From NCBI RefSeq assembly GCF_018883605.1, contig NZ_JAHLEM010000020.1, forward strand, positions 1-35,361: a DNA stretch of 35,361 nt. The letters run 5' to 3'. Shown here piece by piece: positions 1-8,412 of this stretch. How positions within the stretch are numbered: position 1 is the first letter of the stretch; each line of letters begins with the position of its first letter. The notes under the pieces are model-generated. The model made no database searches. It was not told the origin of the DNA and saw only the letters and a list, made by a program, of their open reading frames with translations. The DNA comes from Streptomyces niphimycinicus (lineage in GTDB: Bacteria > Actinomycetota > Actinomycetes > Streptomycetales > Streptomycetaceae). The position numbers and the translations under genes are program-made.

Positions 1-1
1 C

Positions 2-646
2 ATCCGCGCGTCCGGCACGCTGCTGATCATTCAGGTAACCGATCTGGAAGAGGCCAACCGGGCGGTCGACGTGGGCGCCGATGTCATCGTGGCGCAAGGC
101 ACCGAAAGCGGTGGGCACGGGGCCCGGAAGGGGCGTTCCACCTTGCCGTTCGTGCCGGTCGTGGTGGATCTGGCGGCACCGGTGCCGGTACTGGCGGCCG
201 GTGGCATCGCCGACGGCCGCGGTGTCGCGGCGGCCTTGGCACTGGGCGCCGCGGGGGCGCTCGTCGGTACCCGCTTCCACGCCACGGCTGAGGCCCTGGT
301 GGCGCCCTCGACCGCCAAGGCGATCGTCGAGGGACAGGGCGAGGACACCGAGCGCAACAGGGTGCTCGACATAGCCCGAGGTTCCCGGTGGCCGTCGAAG
401 TACACCGCTCGCACCCTTGGCCACCCCTACCTCGACCAGTGGCGGGGCAGGGAAGCCGAACTCGCGGCGGACCCCAGGGCCAGGCAGGACTATCAGCGCG
501 AGGTGGCGCAGGGAAACATTCCCGCACTGCCGATGTGGGCCGGCGAGGCCATCGATCTGATCACCGACCTGCCATCCGCGGCCGACCTCGTGGCCACCTT
601 GGCCGCACAGGCCGAAGACGCACTCGACCGTGCCGGAGGACGCTGA
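2..646 (+). CDS. Nitronate monooxygenase / 2-nitropropane dioxygenase-like flavoprotein (5' end outside window)
   Basis: The reading frame is open from the window edge and ends at TGA 644-646, so only about 214 C-terminal residues are visible. The family are FMN-dependent TIM-barrel enzymes that oxidise nitronates (often propionate 3-nitronate) to carbonyl compounds and nitrite. The visible part holds the family's second half: GADVIVAQGTESGGHG (the GGH loop carries the usual catalytic His), then a phosphate-binding stretch around AAGGIADGRGVAAALALGA and LVGTRFHATAEA. The C-terminus matches the normal length of the family. The next gene starts about 230 bp downstream on the same strand. Family assignment is firm; the substrate is not, because related enoyl reductases and flavin oxidoreductases share these motifs. 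Confidence 0.85.
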   Translation: MRASGTLLIIQVTDLEEANRAVDVGADVIVAQGTESGGHGARKGRSTLPFVPVVVDLAAPVPVLAAGGIADGRGVAAALALGAAGALVGTRFHATAEALVAPSTAKAIVEGQGEDTERNRVLDIARGSRWPSKYTARTLGHPYLDQWRGREAELAADPRARQDYQREVAQGNIPALPMWAGEAIDLITDLPSAADLVATLAAQAEDALDRAGGR

Positions 647-875
647 CCCCAGTGGAGCCGGCGGGGCTACCCGTGCTGGTGGCCGCAGTGACATGAGGCA
701 GCCGGGCGCAGCGGGCATCAAACGGGGGACGGTCTCCGTCATCCGGGTGGTTCTCTGCCGCCCGCTCGGCCGCCCGCTCGGCCGACGCCCGGTGGCAGCC
801 GGGAAGATCGTGTGTACACCTGTCCCCGGGACGGGACCGGGCGGACGGTTCCCACGGCGGAAGGGGTGGTCGACG

Positions 876-2045
876 GTGAAATTCCTCTACGAGGACGAGT
901 CCTTCTCCTTCGAGGCCCTGCGCGCCGCGGGCTACGCCGCCTATGGCGGCGCCGACCTCGGCGAGGCCCTCGTCACCTGCCGGCAGATTCCGGAGGGAGA
1001 CGAGGATGCCTGGTCGGCCCAGTGGGCCGCGACGGCGGCGCGCGTCGAGCGCATCGGCCGGGACGCGCTGGCCGCCGGTCACCGGGTCAGCGCCCGGGAG
1101 GCCCTGCTGCGCGCGTCCAACTACTACCGGACCGCCGACTTCTACCGCCGCGAGAATCCCGCCGCCGACGCCGAGTCGGCGCGGCTCGCCAAGGCATCCC
1201 AACAGACGTTCGCCGACGCGGCCGCCCTGTTCGACCCTCCGGCGCGTGCCCTGCGCATCCCGTACGAGGACACCACGCTTCCCGGCTACCTGTTCCTCGC
1301 CGACGATTCGGGCACCCCGCGCCCGACCGTGCTCTTCCACGGCGGGTACGACTCCACCCTCGAGGAGAACTATCTGGCGCTGGCCGCGGGCGCGCTCCGG
1401 CGCGGCTACAACGTCATCGCGTTCGACGGCCCCGGTCAGGGCAGCACCGTCCGCGAGCAGGGCCTGCACTTCCGGCCGGACTGGGAGGCCGTGGTCACCC
1501 CGGTCGTCGACTTCGCGCTCACCGTGCCCGAGGCGGACGCCGGGCGACTCGTGCTGATCGGTATGAGCCTCGGCGGCTACCTCGCCCCGAGGGCGGCCGC
1601 CTTCGAGCACCGCATCGCCGCGTGCGTGGCGTACGACGGCGTCTACGACTTCCACGCGGTCCTCGCCGCTACCGCCGGCCGTGCCGTGTCGACGCCCGGC
1701 GGTATGGAGGCGTTGATGGCGCGGAACACCATGGTGCGATGGGTGGTGCGCAACGGCCGGTGGACCTTCGGTGTGTCCGATATCGACGGCCTGGTCAGGG
1801 CGGCCGAGCCGTACACCATGGCGGGGATCGCCGGTCACATCACCTGCCCGACACTCGTACTCGAAGCCGAGAACGACCAGTTCTTCGAGGGGCAGCCGCA
1901 GCGTCTGTTCGACGAGCTGACCTGCCAGAAGGAGCTGATCTCCTTCCGTGAGGACGAAGGCGCGGGCGAGCACTGCCACGAGGGCGCGCTCTCCCTGTTC
2001 CACCAGCGCACCTTCGACTGGCTCGACACCCTGCTCACCGGCTGA
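876..2045 (+). CDS. Alpha/beta hydrolase (acyl-peptidase / pseudooxynicotine-hydrolase-like)
   Basis: This is a 389-residue cytoplasmic hydrolase with no signal peptide. I chose the GTG at 876 because GAAGGGG lies at a good distance upstream and the protein then begins VKFLYEDESFSFE, like family members; the longer frame from 630 reads as low-complexity. Residues 1-130 are a helical cap (NYYRTADFYRR). The core has HGGYD as a likely oxyanion strand, nucleophile Ser231 in GMSLGG, acid Asp in VLEAENDQF and a likely catalytic His in GAGEHCHEG. Relatives cleave C-C or amide/ester bonds and are often annotated dipeptidyl aminopeptidase/acylaminoacyl peptidase. The substrate cannot be inferred. It is followed by a pseudogene on the other strand. 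Confidence 0.8.
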   Translation: MKFLYEDESFSFEALRAAGYAAYGGADLGEALVTCRQIPEGDEDAWSAQWAATAARVERIGRDALAAGHRVSAREALLRASNYYRTADFYRRENPAADAESARLAKASQQTFADAAALFDPPARALRIPYEDTTLPGYLFLADDSGTPRPTVLFHGGYDSTLEENYLALAAGALRRGYNVIAFDGPGQGSTVREQGLHFRPDWEAVVTPVVDFALTVPEADAGRLVLIGMSLGGYLAPRAAAFEHRIAACVAYDGVYDFHAVLAATAGRAVSTPGGMEALMARNTMVRWVVRNGRWTFGVSDIDGLVRAAEPYTMAGIAGHITCPTLVLEAENDQFFEGQPQRLFDELTCQKELISFREDEGAGEHCHEGALSLFHQRTFDWLDTLLTG

Positions 2046-2065
2046 CCCCCACACCGCGGTGCGGT

Positions 2066-3033
2066 TCATACACGGCCGCGGCGTCCACCGGGTGCAGGGG
2101 CAGGGACACGCGGCGACTGGTGTCCACCGCGCGGGCGCTGGAGGCGGCGGGCGCGTTCGCCGTGCTGATCGAGAGGACGTGGCGGCGGGGCGGTGTGGGT
2201 CGGTGGTGCCGCCGCCGGCGACATCCGCGGCACCATCACCCGCACGCGGGCGGCGTCGGCCAGCCACTGCCGGGCGTGGAGGTACGGCTCGACCTCACCG
2301 GCCGGGATGCCGCCGCGGATCATCAGGGCGAACGCGAAGATCCGCCGGGCCCCGTACCAGACGGCGCCCGGGTCGTCGACGAGACGCTGAGCGCGGCGCA
2401 GGGCACCGGCGAACGCGGCGCCGGGGTCGACGGGTACCGGGCCGTGGGAGGGCAGGATCACGCGCGGGTCGAGGTCGGCCATCCGCTTGAGGGAGGCGAG
2501 CGCGGTGGCAGCGGCCTCGGGGCCGTCGAGGGCGAGGTTCACCCAGCCGACGTCGTAGTCCGACAGCGCATCCCCGACCACGAGCAGCCGCTCGTCCGGC
2601 TGCCACAGCGCCAGGTGCCCGGGCGTGTGCCCGAGGGTGCGGGCGACCTCCCAGTCGGCGTCGCCGAGCCGGAGGACCTGCCCGTCGTCGAGGGAGACGT
2701 CCACGGTGTACGGGGCGACGGGCTGGTCCAGGTACTCGGCGGCGCAACAGCCCGGGTCGCGGCGGAGTATCGCGTCGGCCTCCGGGGCCCCGGCCGCGAA
2801 GTAGCCGCGGCGACGGGTGAGACGAGCAGCGGCTCACCAGCCGCGAGGCCCGCCTGCCGGCAGTCCGCCGGGGGGCAGGGGGTAGTTCCGTTCGCCGCTG
2901 AAGACCTCGGCCGCGTACGGGGGGCGCAGGTGGCCAGTACCTCGACCACCGCCTCACCGCCGCCGGCCTCGGGGTCGGGCATCTCCCGCGCCGTGAGCGG
3001 GGCGCCGAACTCCGTCAGTACTGCTGCTCGCAT
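2066..3033 (-). pseudogene. Chimeric remnant: alcohol dehydrogenase N-terminus joined to metallo-beta-lactamase-fold C-terminal half
   Basis: On the minus strand the ATG at 3033 is preceded by a perfect GGAGGT site and starts MRAAVLTEFGAPLTARE, the typical beginning of a zinc-type medium-chain alcohol dehydrogenase. After about 38 residues the match jumps frame to PYAAEVFSGERNYPL and ends at TGA near residue 60. Directly behind the stop, the same frame resumes as a metallo-beta-lactamase-fold C-terminal half (GYFAAGAPEADAILRR, LGHTPGHLALW, VVGDALSDYDVGW, ILPSHGPV), lacking the HxHxDH zinc motif. Its own end after HARQWLADAARV runs into arginine/proline-rich sequence that does not look coding. 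At least one frameshift, one stop and a large internal deletion make this non-functional. The exact boundaries are approximate. Confidence 0.7.
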
Positions 3034-3135
3034 GCGATGACCTCCATCTTCGTCCGGGTCCGTCGGCATCGGCACCAGGGATCCAGCACCCATGCGGGAA
3101 GCGACGATCCAGCATCTGTGGTATGCGTAGGCCGC
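3034..3135. promoter_or_regulatory. Divergent promoter region of the LysR gene
   Basis: These 102 bp separate the LysR gene from the divergent dehydrogenase remnant, the usual place for LysR binding. The 9-bp sequence GATCCAGCA occurs twice in direct orientation (3080-3088 and 3106-3114, 26 bp apart), and GCAT-N7-ATGC lies at about 3112-3126. No clear -10/-35 pair is evident. The role as operator is inferred from position. Confidence 0.4.
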
Positions 3136-4029
3136 ATGGACATCTCCAGTACGGGGCTGCGGGTCCTGCAACAGATCGCGGAATCCGGCAGCTTCACCGC
3201 GGCAGCAGCCAGGCTCGGCTATACGCAGTCGGCGGTCTCACGACAGGCCGTCTCGCTCGAACGGAGCGCGGGCACCACCCTGTTCGACCGCCGTCCCGAC
3301 GGGGTGCGGCTCACCCCCGCGGGTCTGACCCTGCTGCGCCACGCCCGCACCATCCTGGACTGCCTCACGGCGGCCGAGTCCGACCTCACCGGCACCGTCC
3401 CACGGACCGAACTGGTGCGGCTCGGACTGTTCCTGAGCGCGGGCGCCGTCATCCTGCCCGCCGCGCTCACCCGCCTCACGGCAACCGACCCGCAGATCAC
3501 GGTCACGACGACCGAGGGCACCACGCCCACCCTGATCCGGGCGCTGCGGGCGGGCTCGATCGATCTCGCCGTGCTGACGTCCCGCCCGCCTCACCGGCCC
3601 GTGGACAGCGAGTCGCCGCGCCTGCACATCGAGACCGTCGTGGACACCGAACTGGTCCTGGCGACGCCTTCGACCGGGAAGTTCGCCGGCCGCACCACGG
3701 TGCATGTCGACGAACTGGTCGACGCCGCGTGGATCGCCACCCCGTCGTCGAGCTCCGAGCCACTGCTCGGCGTCTGGCCCGGCCTGCCGGGGCGGCCGCG
3801 CATCGTCCATTCCGCGCGCGACTGGCTGACGAAGCTTCATCTGGTCGCCGGCGGTTTCGGGGTGACGACGGTGCCGTCCCGGGTCTCGCCGGTGCTACCG
3901 CCCGGGGTGAGCCTGGTGCATGTCGAAGGCGCGCCTCCTGAGATCCGCCGTGTTCTCGTGGCGCGCCGCCCCGGCCGTTCCACCCCGGCGATCACGGCCG
4001 TCACCCGAGCGATCACCTCGACCGTCTGA
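3136..4029 (+). CDS. LysR-family transcriptional regulator
   Basis: The 297-residue product has an N-terminal winged helix-turn-helix at about 1-60 (LRVLQQIAESGSFTAAAARL, SAVSRQ, LFDRRPDGVRLTPAG) followed by a LysR substrate-binding domain to the C-terminus, so it is full length. The start at ATG 3136 gives the normal MDISSTGLRVLQ beginning; the longer frame from 3037 adds an unlikely tail. LysR proteins usually control the divergent neighbour in response to a small molecule. Here that neighbour is the broken dehydrogenase/metallo-beta-lactamase gene, so this regulator may be orphaned. The family is certain; the ligand is unknown. Confidence 0.9.
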   Translation: MDISSTGLRVLQQIAESGSFTAAAARLGYTQSAVSRQAVSLERSAGTTLFDRRPDGVRLTPAGLTLLRHARTILDCLTAAESDLTGTVPRTELVRLGLFLSAGAVILPAALTRLTATDPQITVTTTEGTTPTLIRALRAGSIDLAVLTSRPPHRPVDSESPRLHIETVVDTELVLATPSTGKFAGRTTVHVDELVDAAWIATPSSSSEPLLGVWPGLPGRPRIVHSARDWLTKLHLVAGGFGVTTVPSRVSPVLPPGVSLVHVEGAPPEIRRVLVARRPGRSTPAITAVTRAITSTV

Positions 4030-4097
4030 CACGTGCCGCCGGAGCGGTCGGCCGACCCCGGTCACCGTCCGCGCGATCACCCCCGTGCCCCCTGGAT

Positions 4098-4373
4098 TCA
4101 TCGATGCCGCCGGCTTGCCCGTCGCGCTGGACCTGTTCGCATCAGATGCGATTCGTGCCAGTTCGCGGATACGCCAGAAACCCGCGACGGAATCACGAAG
4201 CCCATACCGGTCGGCCGGAACGAGGAGATCGCGAGGTTCGCGGGGATCCAGCCGGTGCCGCCGCGCAGCACCGCGTCGTGTGCGGCGGATGGCACTGACC
4301 TGCCCCGCCCCAGGCCGGCCAGGTCACATGTGGCGGCGAAGACGGTGGTGGCGCTGTCGGCGGGGAGTGTCAT
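4098..4373 (-). pseudogene. Truncated glutamine-synthetase-like gene (5' fragment)
   Basis: The ATG at 4373 overlaps the permease stop by 4 bp (ATGA), as in an operon. The first ~48 residues (TVFAATCDLAGLGRGRSVPS, then VLRGGTGWIPANLA) resemble the start of the glutamine synthetase/gamma-glutamylpolyamine synthetase family, in which amines or amino acids are gamma-glutamylated using ATP. After that the similarity stops and 40 unrelated residues lead to a TGA. Family members are about 450 residues and the whole catalytic domain is missing here, so this is a deletion remnant. A perfect 13-bp palindrome, CGCATCAGATGCG, lies inside the non-homologous tail at 4138-4150. Assignment rests on a short stretch and is moderate. 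Confidence 0.5.
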
Positions 4374-5875
4374 GAGACCACCTTGGTGTTGTCGGCGGTC
4401 GGCTCGGGGCCCGGTTCAGGTCCGACGCCGGTGTCCCCGTTCAGCTCGCTGGTGAGGCGGGTGCCGATGCGCCGTGCGAGCGAGGGAGCCAGGAGGACGA
4501 TGGCGACGCCGGTCAGGCACCAGGCCGCGGCGATCCAGGGAAAGTAGGTGTAGGGCGCGCTGAGCCCTGCGGACTGCTTGAAGAAGACGAAGCAGAGGTA
4601 GCCCAAACCGATGAGGGGGATGGGGAGTTCGCGTCGGGGGATGTTGCCGCAGCCGGAGAGCGTGAAGGCGATCACGCCGGCTCCGGCGAGGGCGTAGACC
4701 ACCAGGACGCACAGCACGCCGATGGTCGCGAACCAGTAGTAGGTGTCGAATGCGGAGGTGCCCACGCCGTACATGACCAGGGTGAACGTGATTCCCACGC
4801 CACCGCACAGCCACAGGGCCCCGGTGGGGGCGCCGGTGCCGGGGTCGGTTCGGGTGAGCACCGGCGGGCCGAAGCCGTCGCGGGCCAAGGCGAACACCAT
4901 GCGGGACGCGGCGGCGGAGGAGGACAGCGCGGCGGCGAAGGCGGAGGCCACCGCGGTGAAGGCGACGACGAGCGAGAACCAGGTGCCTACGTAGCTGTCG
5001 GCGAGGGTCACCAGCGCTGATTCCGCACCGGCGAACGCGCTCACCCCCTTGTCGTCGGTGCCGAAGCCGATGGTCTGGACGAACATCATCAGGACGTACA
5101 GAACACCGGTGAGCAACACACTGCCCGCCAGGGCACGCGGGATGTTGCGCCGGGGGTCGTCGGTCTCCTCGCCCAGGGACGCGCATGCCTCGAACCCGGC
5201 CCAGGACAGAAAGGCGAAGACCGTCGCGGTCATCACGGCGCCGTAGGTGGCAGCGCCGGGTGTGAACACCGACAGGTCGAACGACTGGTGGCGGGGGGCC
5301 GACCCGGTGCCGGTGCGCCCGATCACGACGACGGCGAGCAGCAGCATGGCCACGATGCCGATGCCTTCGACGATCAGCAGGGTACGGGCGGTGCTCCGGG
5401 TGTCACGCGAGTTGAGCGCGGTGACACCCAGGCCGGCCGCGATCGCCACGGCGGCCCAGGGGCCCGTGGACGTCATACCGAGGGAGTGCAGGAACGCGTG
5501 GGCGAAGACACCCGTCGCGGCGAGGGTGCAGACGAGGAAGGCCAGATAGGTGCCCAGCAGGGCGAAGCCGCCGAAGAAACCGGCGCGGGGCCCGATGGTC
5601 GCCCCGGCCAGGGCGTAGACGGATCCGGCGTGGTGGAAGTGCTGGGTCAGCCGCCAGAAGCCGTAGCCGACGACGGCGACACCGAGGAGACCGAGCAGGA
5701 AGACGAGGGGCACCGCCTTGCCCACGGTGGCCGCGACCCCGGCCCCGTTGAGACCCATGGCCAGGGTGGGACCCATGAGGCCGACGGAGAGGGCCAGCGC
5801 CTCCCAGAGGCGCAGTTTGCGTGGCGGATGAGGATGACCGGGCACGACGTACTCCCGAACAGAAGGAGGCCGCAT
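4370..5875 (-). CDS. APC-family amino acid/polyamine permease
   Basis: This 501-residue integral membrane protein (from ATG 5875; 509 residues if ATG 5899 is used) has about 12 hydrophobic segments in APC order. It begins with LRLWEALALSVGLMGPTLAMGLNG, the unwound TM1 substrate motif region, and continues with FLSWAGFEACASLGEETDDP in the TM6 / cytoplasmic loop region characteristic of amino-acid permeases. It should import an amino acid, amine or polyamine by proton or cation coupling. Neither start has a convincing Shine-Dalgarno sequence. It sits between a broken RpiR regulator upstream and a truncated glutamine-synthetase-like gene that overlaps its stop. The original operon was probably an amine uptake and glutamylation pathway, of which only the transporter is intact. 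Confidence 0.85.
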   Translation of the reverse strand: MRPPSVREYVVPGHPHPPRKLRLWEALALSVGLMGPTLAMGLNGAGVAATVGKAVPLVFLLGLLGVAVVGYGFWRLTQHFHHAGSVYALAGATIGPRAGFFGGFALLGTYLAFLVCTLAATGVFAHAFLHSLGMTSTGPWAAVAIAAGLGVTALNSRDTRSTARTLLIVEGIGIVAMLLLAVVVIGRTGTGSAPRHQSFDLSVFTPGAATYGAVMTATVFAFLSWAGFEACASLGEETDDPRRNIPRALAGSVLLTGVLYVLMMFVQTIGFGTDDKGVSAFAGAESALVTLADSYVGTWFSLVVAFTAVASAFAAALSSSAAASRMVFALARDGFGPPVLTRTDPGTGAPTGALWLCGGVGITFTLVMYGVGTSAFDTYYWFATIGVLCVLVVYALAGAGVIAFTLSGCGNIPRRELPIPLIGLGYLCFVFFKQSAGLSAPYTYFPWIAAAWCLTGVAIVLLAPSLARRIGTRLTSELNGDTGVGPEPGPEPTADNTKVVS

Positions 5876-5923
5876 GACCGCGGCCCGGGGACACCTCATG
5901 AAATATTCATTACATGCGGCAAG

Positions 5924-6500
5924 TCAACGGTGGTGCTGAAGTAAATCCTTCACGAGGAGTCCCGGGTCCCGCTCCGCAAGGTTGTCCTCCGCCGCTCGCA
6001 TCCGCTCCTCGGCCGCCGGGTCCAGGCATGCGCGCACGGCGGCGACCAGGGTTTCCACCAGTGCCACGGGGGCCACGATGCTGTCCACGGTGTCGTCCTG
6101 CTAGCGGCGGGAGTCGAAGACCACACACACGTCTCGCCGGCCCACATCGACACGGAACCCCGCGTCCCGTCCCGGGGTGGGGGTGTACACGATCGTCCCC
6201 GGACGCAGGGCACCGCGTGATCGGCCTCCTGCTCGGGAAGGGCGGCGAAGGTCTGCGCTTGGCGCGCCTGCGCCTCCTCGCGCAATGACTGCTGGAACCG
6301 CCGATAGCCGTCGAATCCGAGCCGTGCGACAAAGCGTACGACGGTGGGTGCGCTGACCCCGGCCCGGGAGGCGAGCCCCGACGCGGAGTTCAGCCCGGCG
6401 GCCGGGTAGTCGGCGGTCAGCTCTCCGCGCTGTCTGACGCGACGATCCGTTGCACACGCGCGGGCGCCGAGGAGGCGCCCGAGCCTTCGAGGGGAGTGCC
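5924..6500 (-). pseudogene. Decayed RpiR/MurR-type transcriptional regulator
   Basis: Pieces of an RpiR protein occur in order but in different frames on the minus strand. APARVQRIVASDSAES (about 6425-6480) is followed by a stop and shift. Then come the helix-turn-helix LTADYPAAGLNSASGLASRA, GVSAPTVVRFVARLGFDGYR and RRFQQSLREEAQARQAQTFA (about 6420-6235). Next is a short SIS-domain piece, VDVGRRDVCVVFDSRR, ending in a stop near 6102, and finally QDDTVDSIVAPVALVETLVA to the TGA at 5924-5926. Most of the SIS domain is deleted. RpiR proteins sense phosphorylated sugars or amines and often control the adjacent transport operon. The reading is my own frame stitching; limits are approximate. Confidence 0.65.
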
Positions 6501-6633
6501 CCGACGTCCGCCTGCCGGAGCTGGGAGGTCATGTGTCGGTGGCGCTGGAATGCGCGCCTCCCTGCGGCACGCTGTTACCTCGCCATCATGTGGCCACCAA
6601 AGCACCATCACATGGGGCCGCGATCCTGACGCC
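6501..6633. other. Intergenic region between RpiR remnant and S33 hydrolase
   Basis: About 130 bp with no supported gene. It must contain the promoter of the downstream secreted hydrolase and, formerly, that of the divergent RpiR operon. I see no convincing -10/-35 pair or palindrome. Confidence 0.3.
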
Positions 6634-8196
6634 ATGAAGGATTCGAATGATCTTCCCGGAGCGAACGAGGCCGGTCCGGCGGCATCCTCGCGCAGGCGGC
6701 GCACGGTCCGCCTCACCTATGCGTCGGCGGCCGGGCTCCTCGCCACCTCGCTTCTGATGGTCCCGCAGTTCGCGTGGTCGAGCACGAGCGACAAGCCGAG
6801 CGCGGACCCGGCGCCGACGATCCACTGGTCGGCCTGTCCGAAGGCCGAGCCGCCCATGCCCGACCCGAGCAGGCGAGCGCAGTGCGGCACGGTGCGGGTG
6901 CCGGTCGACTGGGCACAGCCGGACGGACCGACGATGAAGATCGCGGTCGCCCGCCAGAAGGCCACCGACCCCGGCAAGCGGATCGGGGCGCTGCTGTCCA
7001 ATCCGGGCGGGCCCGGAAGCACGGGTCTGGACGACGCCTATTACGCCGATAGCCCGGTCGAGGGCTACCCCAAGAGCATCAGGGAACGGTTCGACATCAT
7101 CGGCTTCGACCCGCGCGGCATCGGACGCAGCGGAGAGCTGCGGTGCGATGACCGGCTCGCCCGGAAGATTCCCACCCGTCCGAAGAACGCCTCCGAGTTC
7201 CAGCGCATGCGCGACCTGAACAAACGGCTCGCGGACAGTTGCCGCGAGCGCAGCGGCCCCGTCGTCGGCCATATGGACAGCGAAAGCGTTGCCCGCGACA
7301 TGGACGCGATCCGTACGGCCCTCGGCGAGCGGAAGATCAGCTTCCTGGGCCACTCCTACGGCACGCGCATCGGTGAGCGCTACGCACGTCTCTTCCCGCG
7401 GAATCTCCGGGCACTGGCCCTCGACAGCGCCATGGACCCCTCCCGGCCCGGAGCCGAGCGCTACCTCATGGACGGCACCGCCGCCGCCGACAGCGCGCTG
7501 CGGGAACTGGCGAAGTGGTGCGACAAGGATGTCTCGTGCGCCCTGAAGGGCAAGGACGTGGCGGCCATTGTCCGCAGGCTGTTCGCGCGTGCGGACGCGG
7601 GCACCCTGTTCGAGCCCGGGCCGCACGGCCCCACGCGGAAGAAGGTCACCGCCCACCGGCTGTCCGGCTTCCTCTACGGCTACCTGAACAAGTGGAATCC
7701 ACAGACCACCGCTGAGCAACTGGCCGCACTGCACAGCGGCAAGGGGAAGGTGTACTGGATCGACGACTCCTCCCCGGAGCTCGCCTGGCGCTCGGTGATC
7801 TGCCGCGACGACAACCTCCGGCTGCGCGACTACGCCGACTATCGCGCCCTGCTCCACCGAGCCGCCGCCGAGCACCCCAACGTCCGCTACAACGCCCAGG
7901 CCCTGGATATGATCCTCGGCTGCCAGGGGTGGCCGGTGGAAACCAAGCCGCAGCCGGCCCAGAACGAGGGCACCCTCCCGCCGGTCCTGGTGGTGAACGC
8001 CGGACACGACCTCGCGACCCCACTGGCGGGCGCCCGGCGCATGGCACGGGAGTTCCCGAAAGGGAGGCTCGCCGTCCTCGACGGGGTGGATCACTGGCTC
8101 TACCGCAAGTGCCAGTCTCCCCTCCCGGCACGGGCGATCGACACCTACCTGCGGACGCTGAAGACCCCGCCCCCCGGCACGGTGTACCACTCTTGA
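6634..8196 (+). CDS. Secreted S33-family peptidase (tripeptidyl-aminopeptidase-like alpha/beta hydrolase)
   Basis: The 520-residue product starts at ATG 6634. A basic N-region (SSRRRRTVRLTYASAAG) and a hydrophobic stretch (LLATSLLMVPQFAWS) form a long export signal, so it is probably secreted or surface-held. The mature part follows the Streptomyces Tap/SlpD/SlpE family: CGTVRVPVDWAQP, an NPGGPGSTG oxyanion loop, DPRGIGRSG, nucleophile Ser241 in FLGHSYGTRIGERYA, Asp in VVNAGHDLATPL, His in LDGVDHWLY and the C-terminal TAP-like domain. Such enzymes remove short peptides from the N-termini of extracellular proteins. No Shine-Dalgarno sequence is obvious. A strong hairpin follows the stop. Confidence in family is high; exact cleavage specificity is unknown. 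Confidence 0.88.
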   Translation: MKDSNDLPGANEAGPAASSRRRRTVRLTYASAAGLLATSLLMVPQFAWSSTSDKPSADPAPTIHWSACPKAEPPMPDPSRRAQCGTVRVPVDWAQPDGPTMKIAVARQKATDPGKRIGALLSNPGGPGSTGLDDAYYADSPVEGYPKSIRERFDIIGFDPRGIGRSGELRCDDRLARKIPTRPKNASEFQRMRDLNKRLADSCRERSGPVVGHMDSESVARDMDAIRTALGERKISFLGHSYGTRIGERYARLFPRNLRALALDSAMDPSRPGAERYLMDGTAAADSALRELAKWCDKDVSCALKGKDVAAIVRRLFARADAGTLFEPGPHGPTRKKVTAHRLSGFLYGYLNKWNPQTTAEQLAALHSGKGKVYWIDDSSPELAWRSVICRDDNLRLRDYADYRALLHRAAAEHPNVRYNAQALDMILGCQGWPVETKPQPAQNEGTLPPVLVVNAGHDLATPLAGARRMAREFPKGRLAVLDGVDHWLYRKCQSPLPARAIDTYLRTLKTPPPGTVYHS

Positions 8197-8250
8197 GGGC
8201 GTTGAGCCGAGCTCGCGCCCGCGGCACCGGGCGCTCCTGGTCGCCGCAGG

Positions 8251-8279
8251 CTCCTCGGCCGGGGGCACCGGCCGAGGAG
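8251..8279 (+). terminator. Hairpin terminator after the S33 peptidase gene
   Basis: CTCCTCGGCC (8251-8260) and GGCCGAGGAG (8270-8279) form a perfect 10-bp GC-rich stem with a 9-nt loop, 55 bp downstream of the stop codon. There is no U-tract, which is common for actinomycete terminators. Confidence 0.65.
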
Positions 8280-8354
8280 GAGCTCGGCCCGCCGCCGGAC
8301 TTCCCCGGGATCTGAGGGGTCCGACCCGCGGCAGCGCCCCCGCCCGTGGAGCGG

Positions 8355-8393
8355 GCCGCCGCACCGGAGAAGGGCGGCATCCGGTGCGGCGGC
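8355..8393. terminator. Second, possibly bidirectional hairpin between convergent genes
   Basis: GCCGCCGCACCGG (8355-8367) pairs perfectly with CCGGTGCGGCGGC (8381-8393), a 13-bp stem with a 13-nt loop. It lies just beyond the stop of the minus-strand glycosidase gene and can serve both convergent transcripts. Confidence 0.65.
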
Positions 8394-8412
8394 GGTTCGG
8401 AGGGACGGGAGG

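Noticed and set aside
2120..2190. Plus-strand piece reading STARALEAAGAFAVLIERTW, reminiscent of a TIM-barrel enzyme such as PanB
   Set aside because: The similarity is about 20 residues, the flanks show nothing of the family, and the region is already explained as debris of the minus-strand pseudogene.
561..2267. Long minus-strand reading frame of 568 codons opposite the alpha/beta hydrolase
   Set aside because: It is antisense to a well-supported hydrolase and its Gly/Arg/Val-rich composition has no recognisable domain; long shadow frames are usual at this GC content.
4138..4150. Perfect palindrome CGCATCAGATGCG as a possible regulatory site
   Set aside because: It lies in the non-coding tail of a truncated gene, far from any start codon, with no second copy seen; it could be chance.
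6586..8364. Minus-strand frame of 592 codons opposite the S33 peptidase
   Set aside because: It is antisense to a gene with clear catalytic motifs, and its sequence is a low-complexity mirror of that gene.
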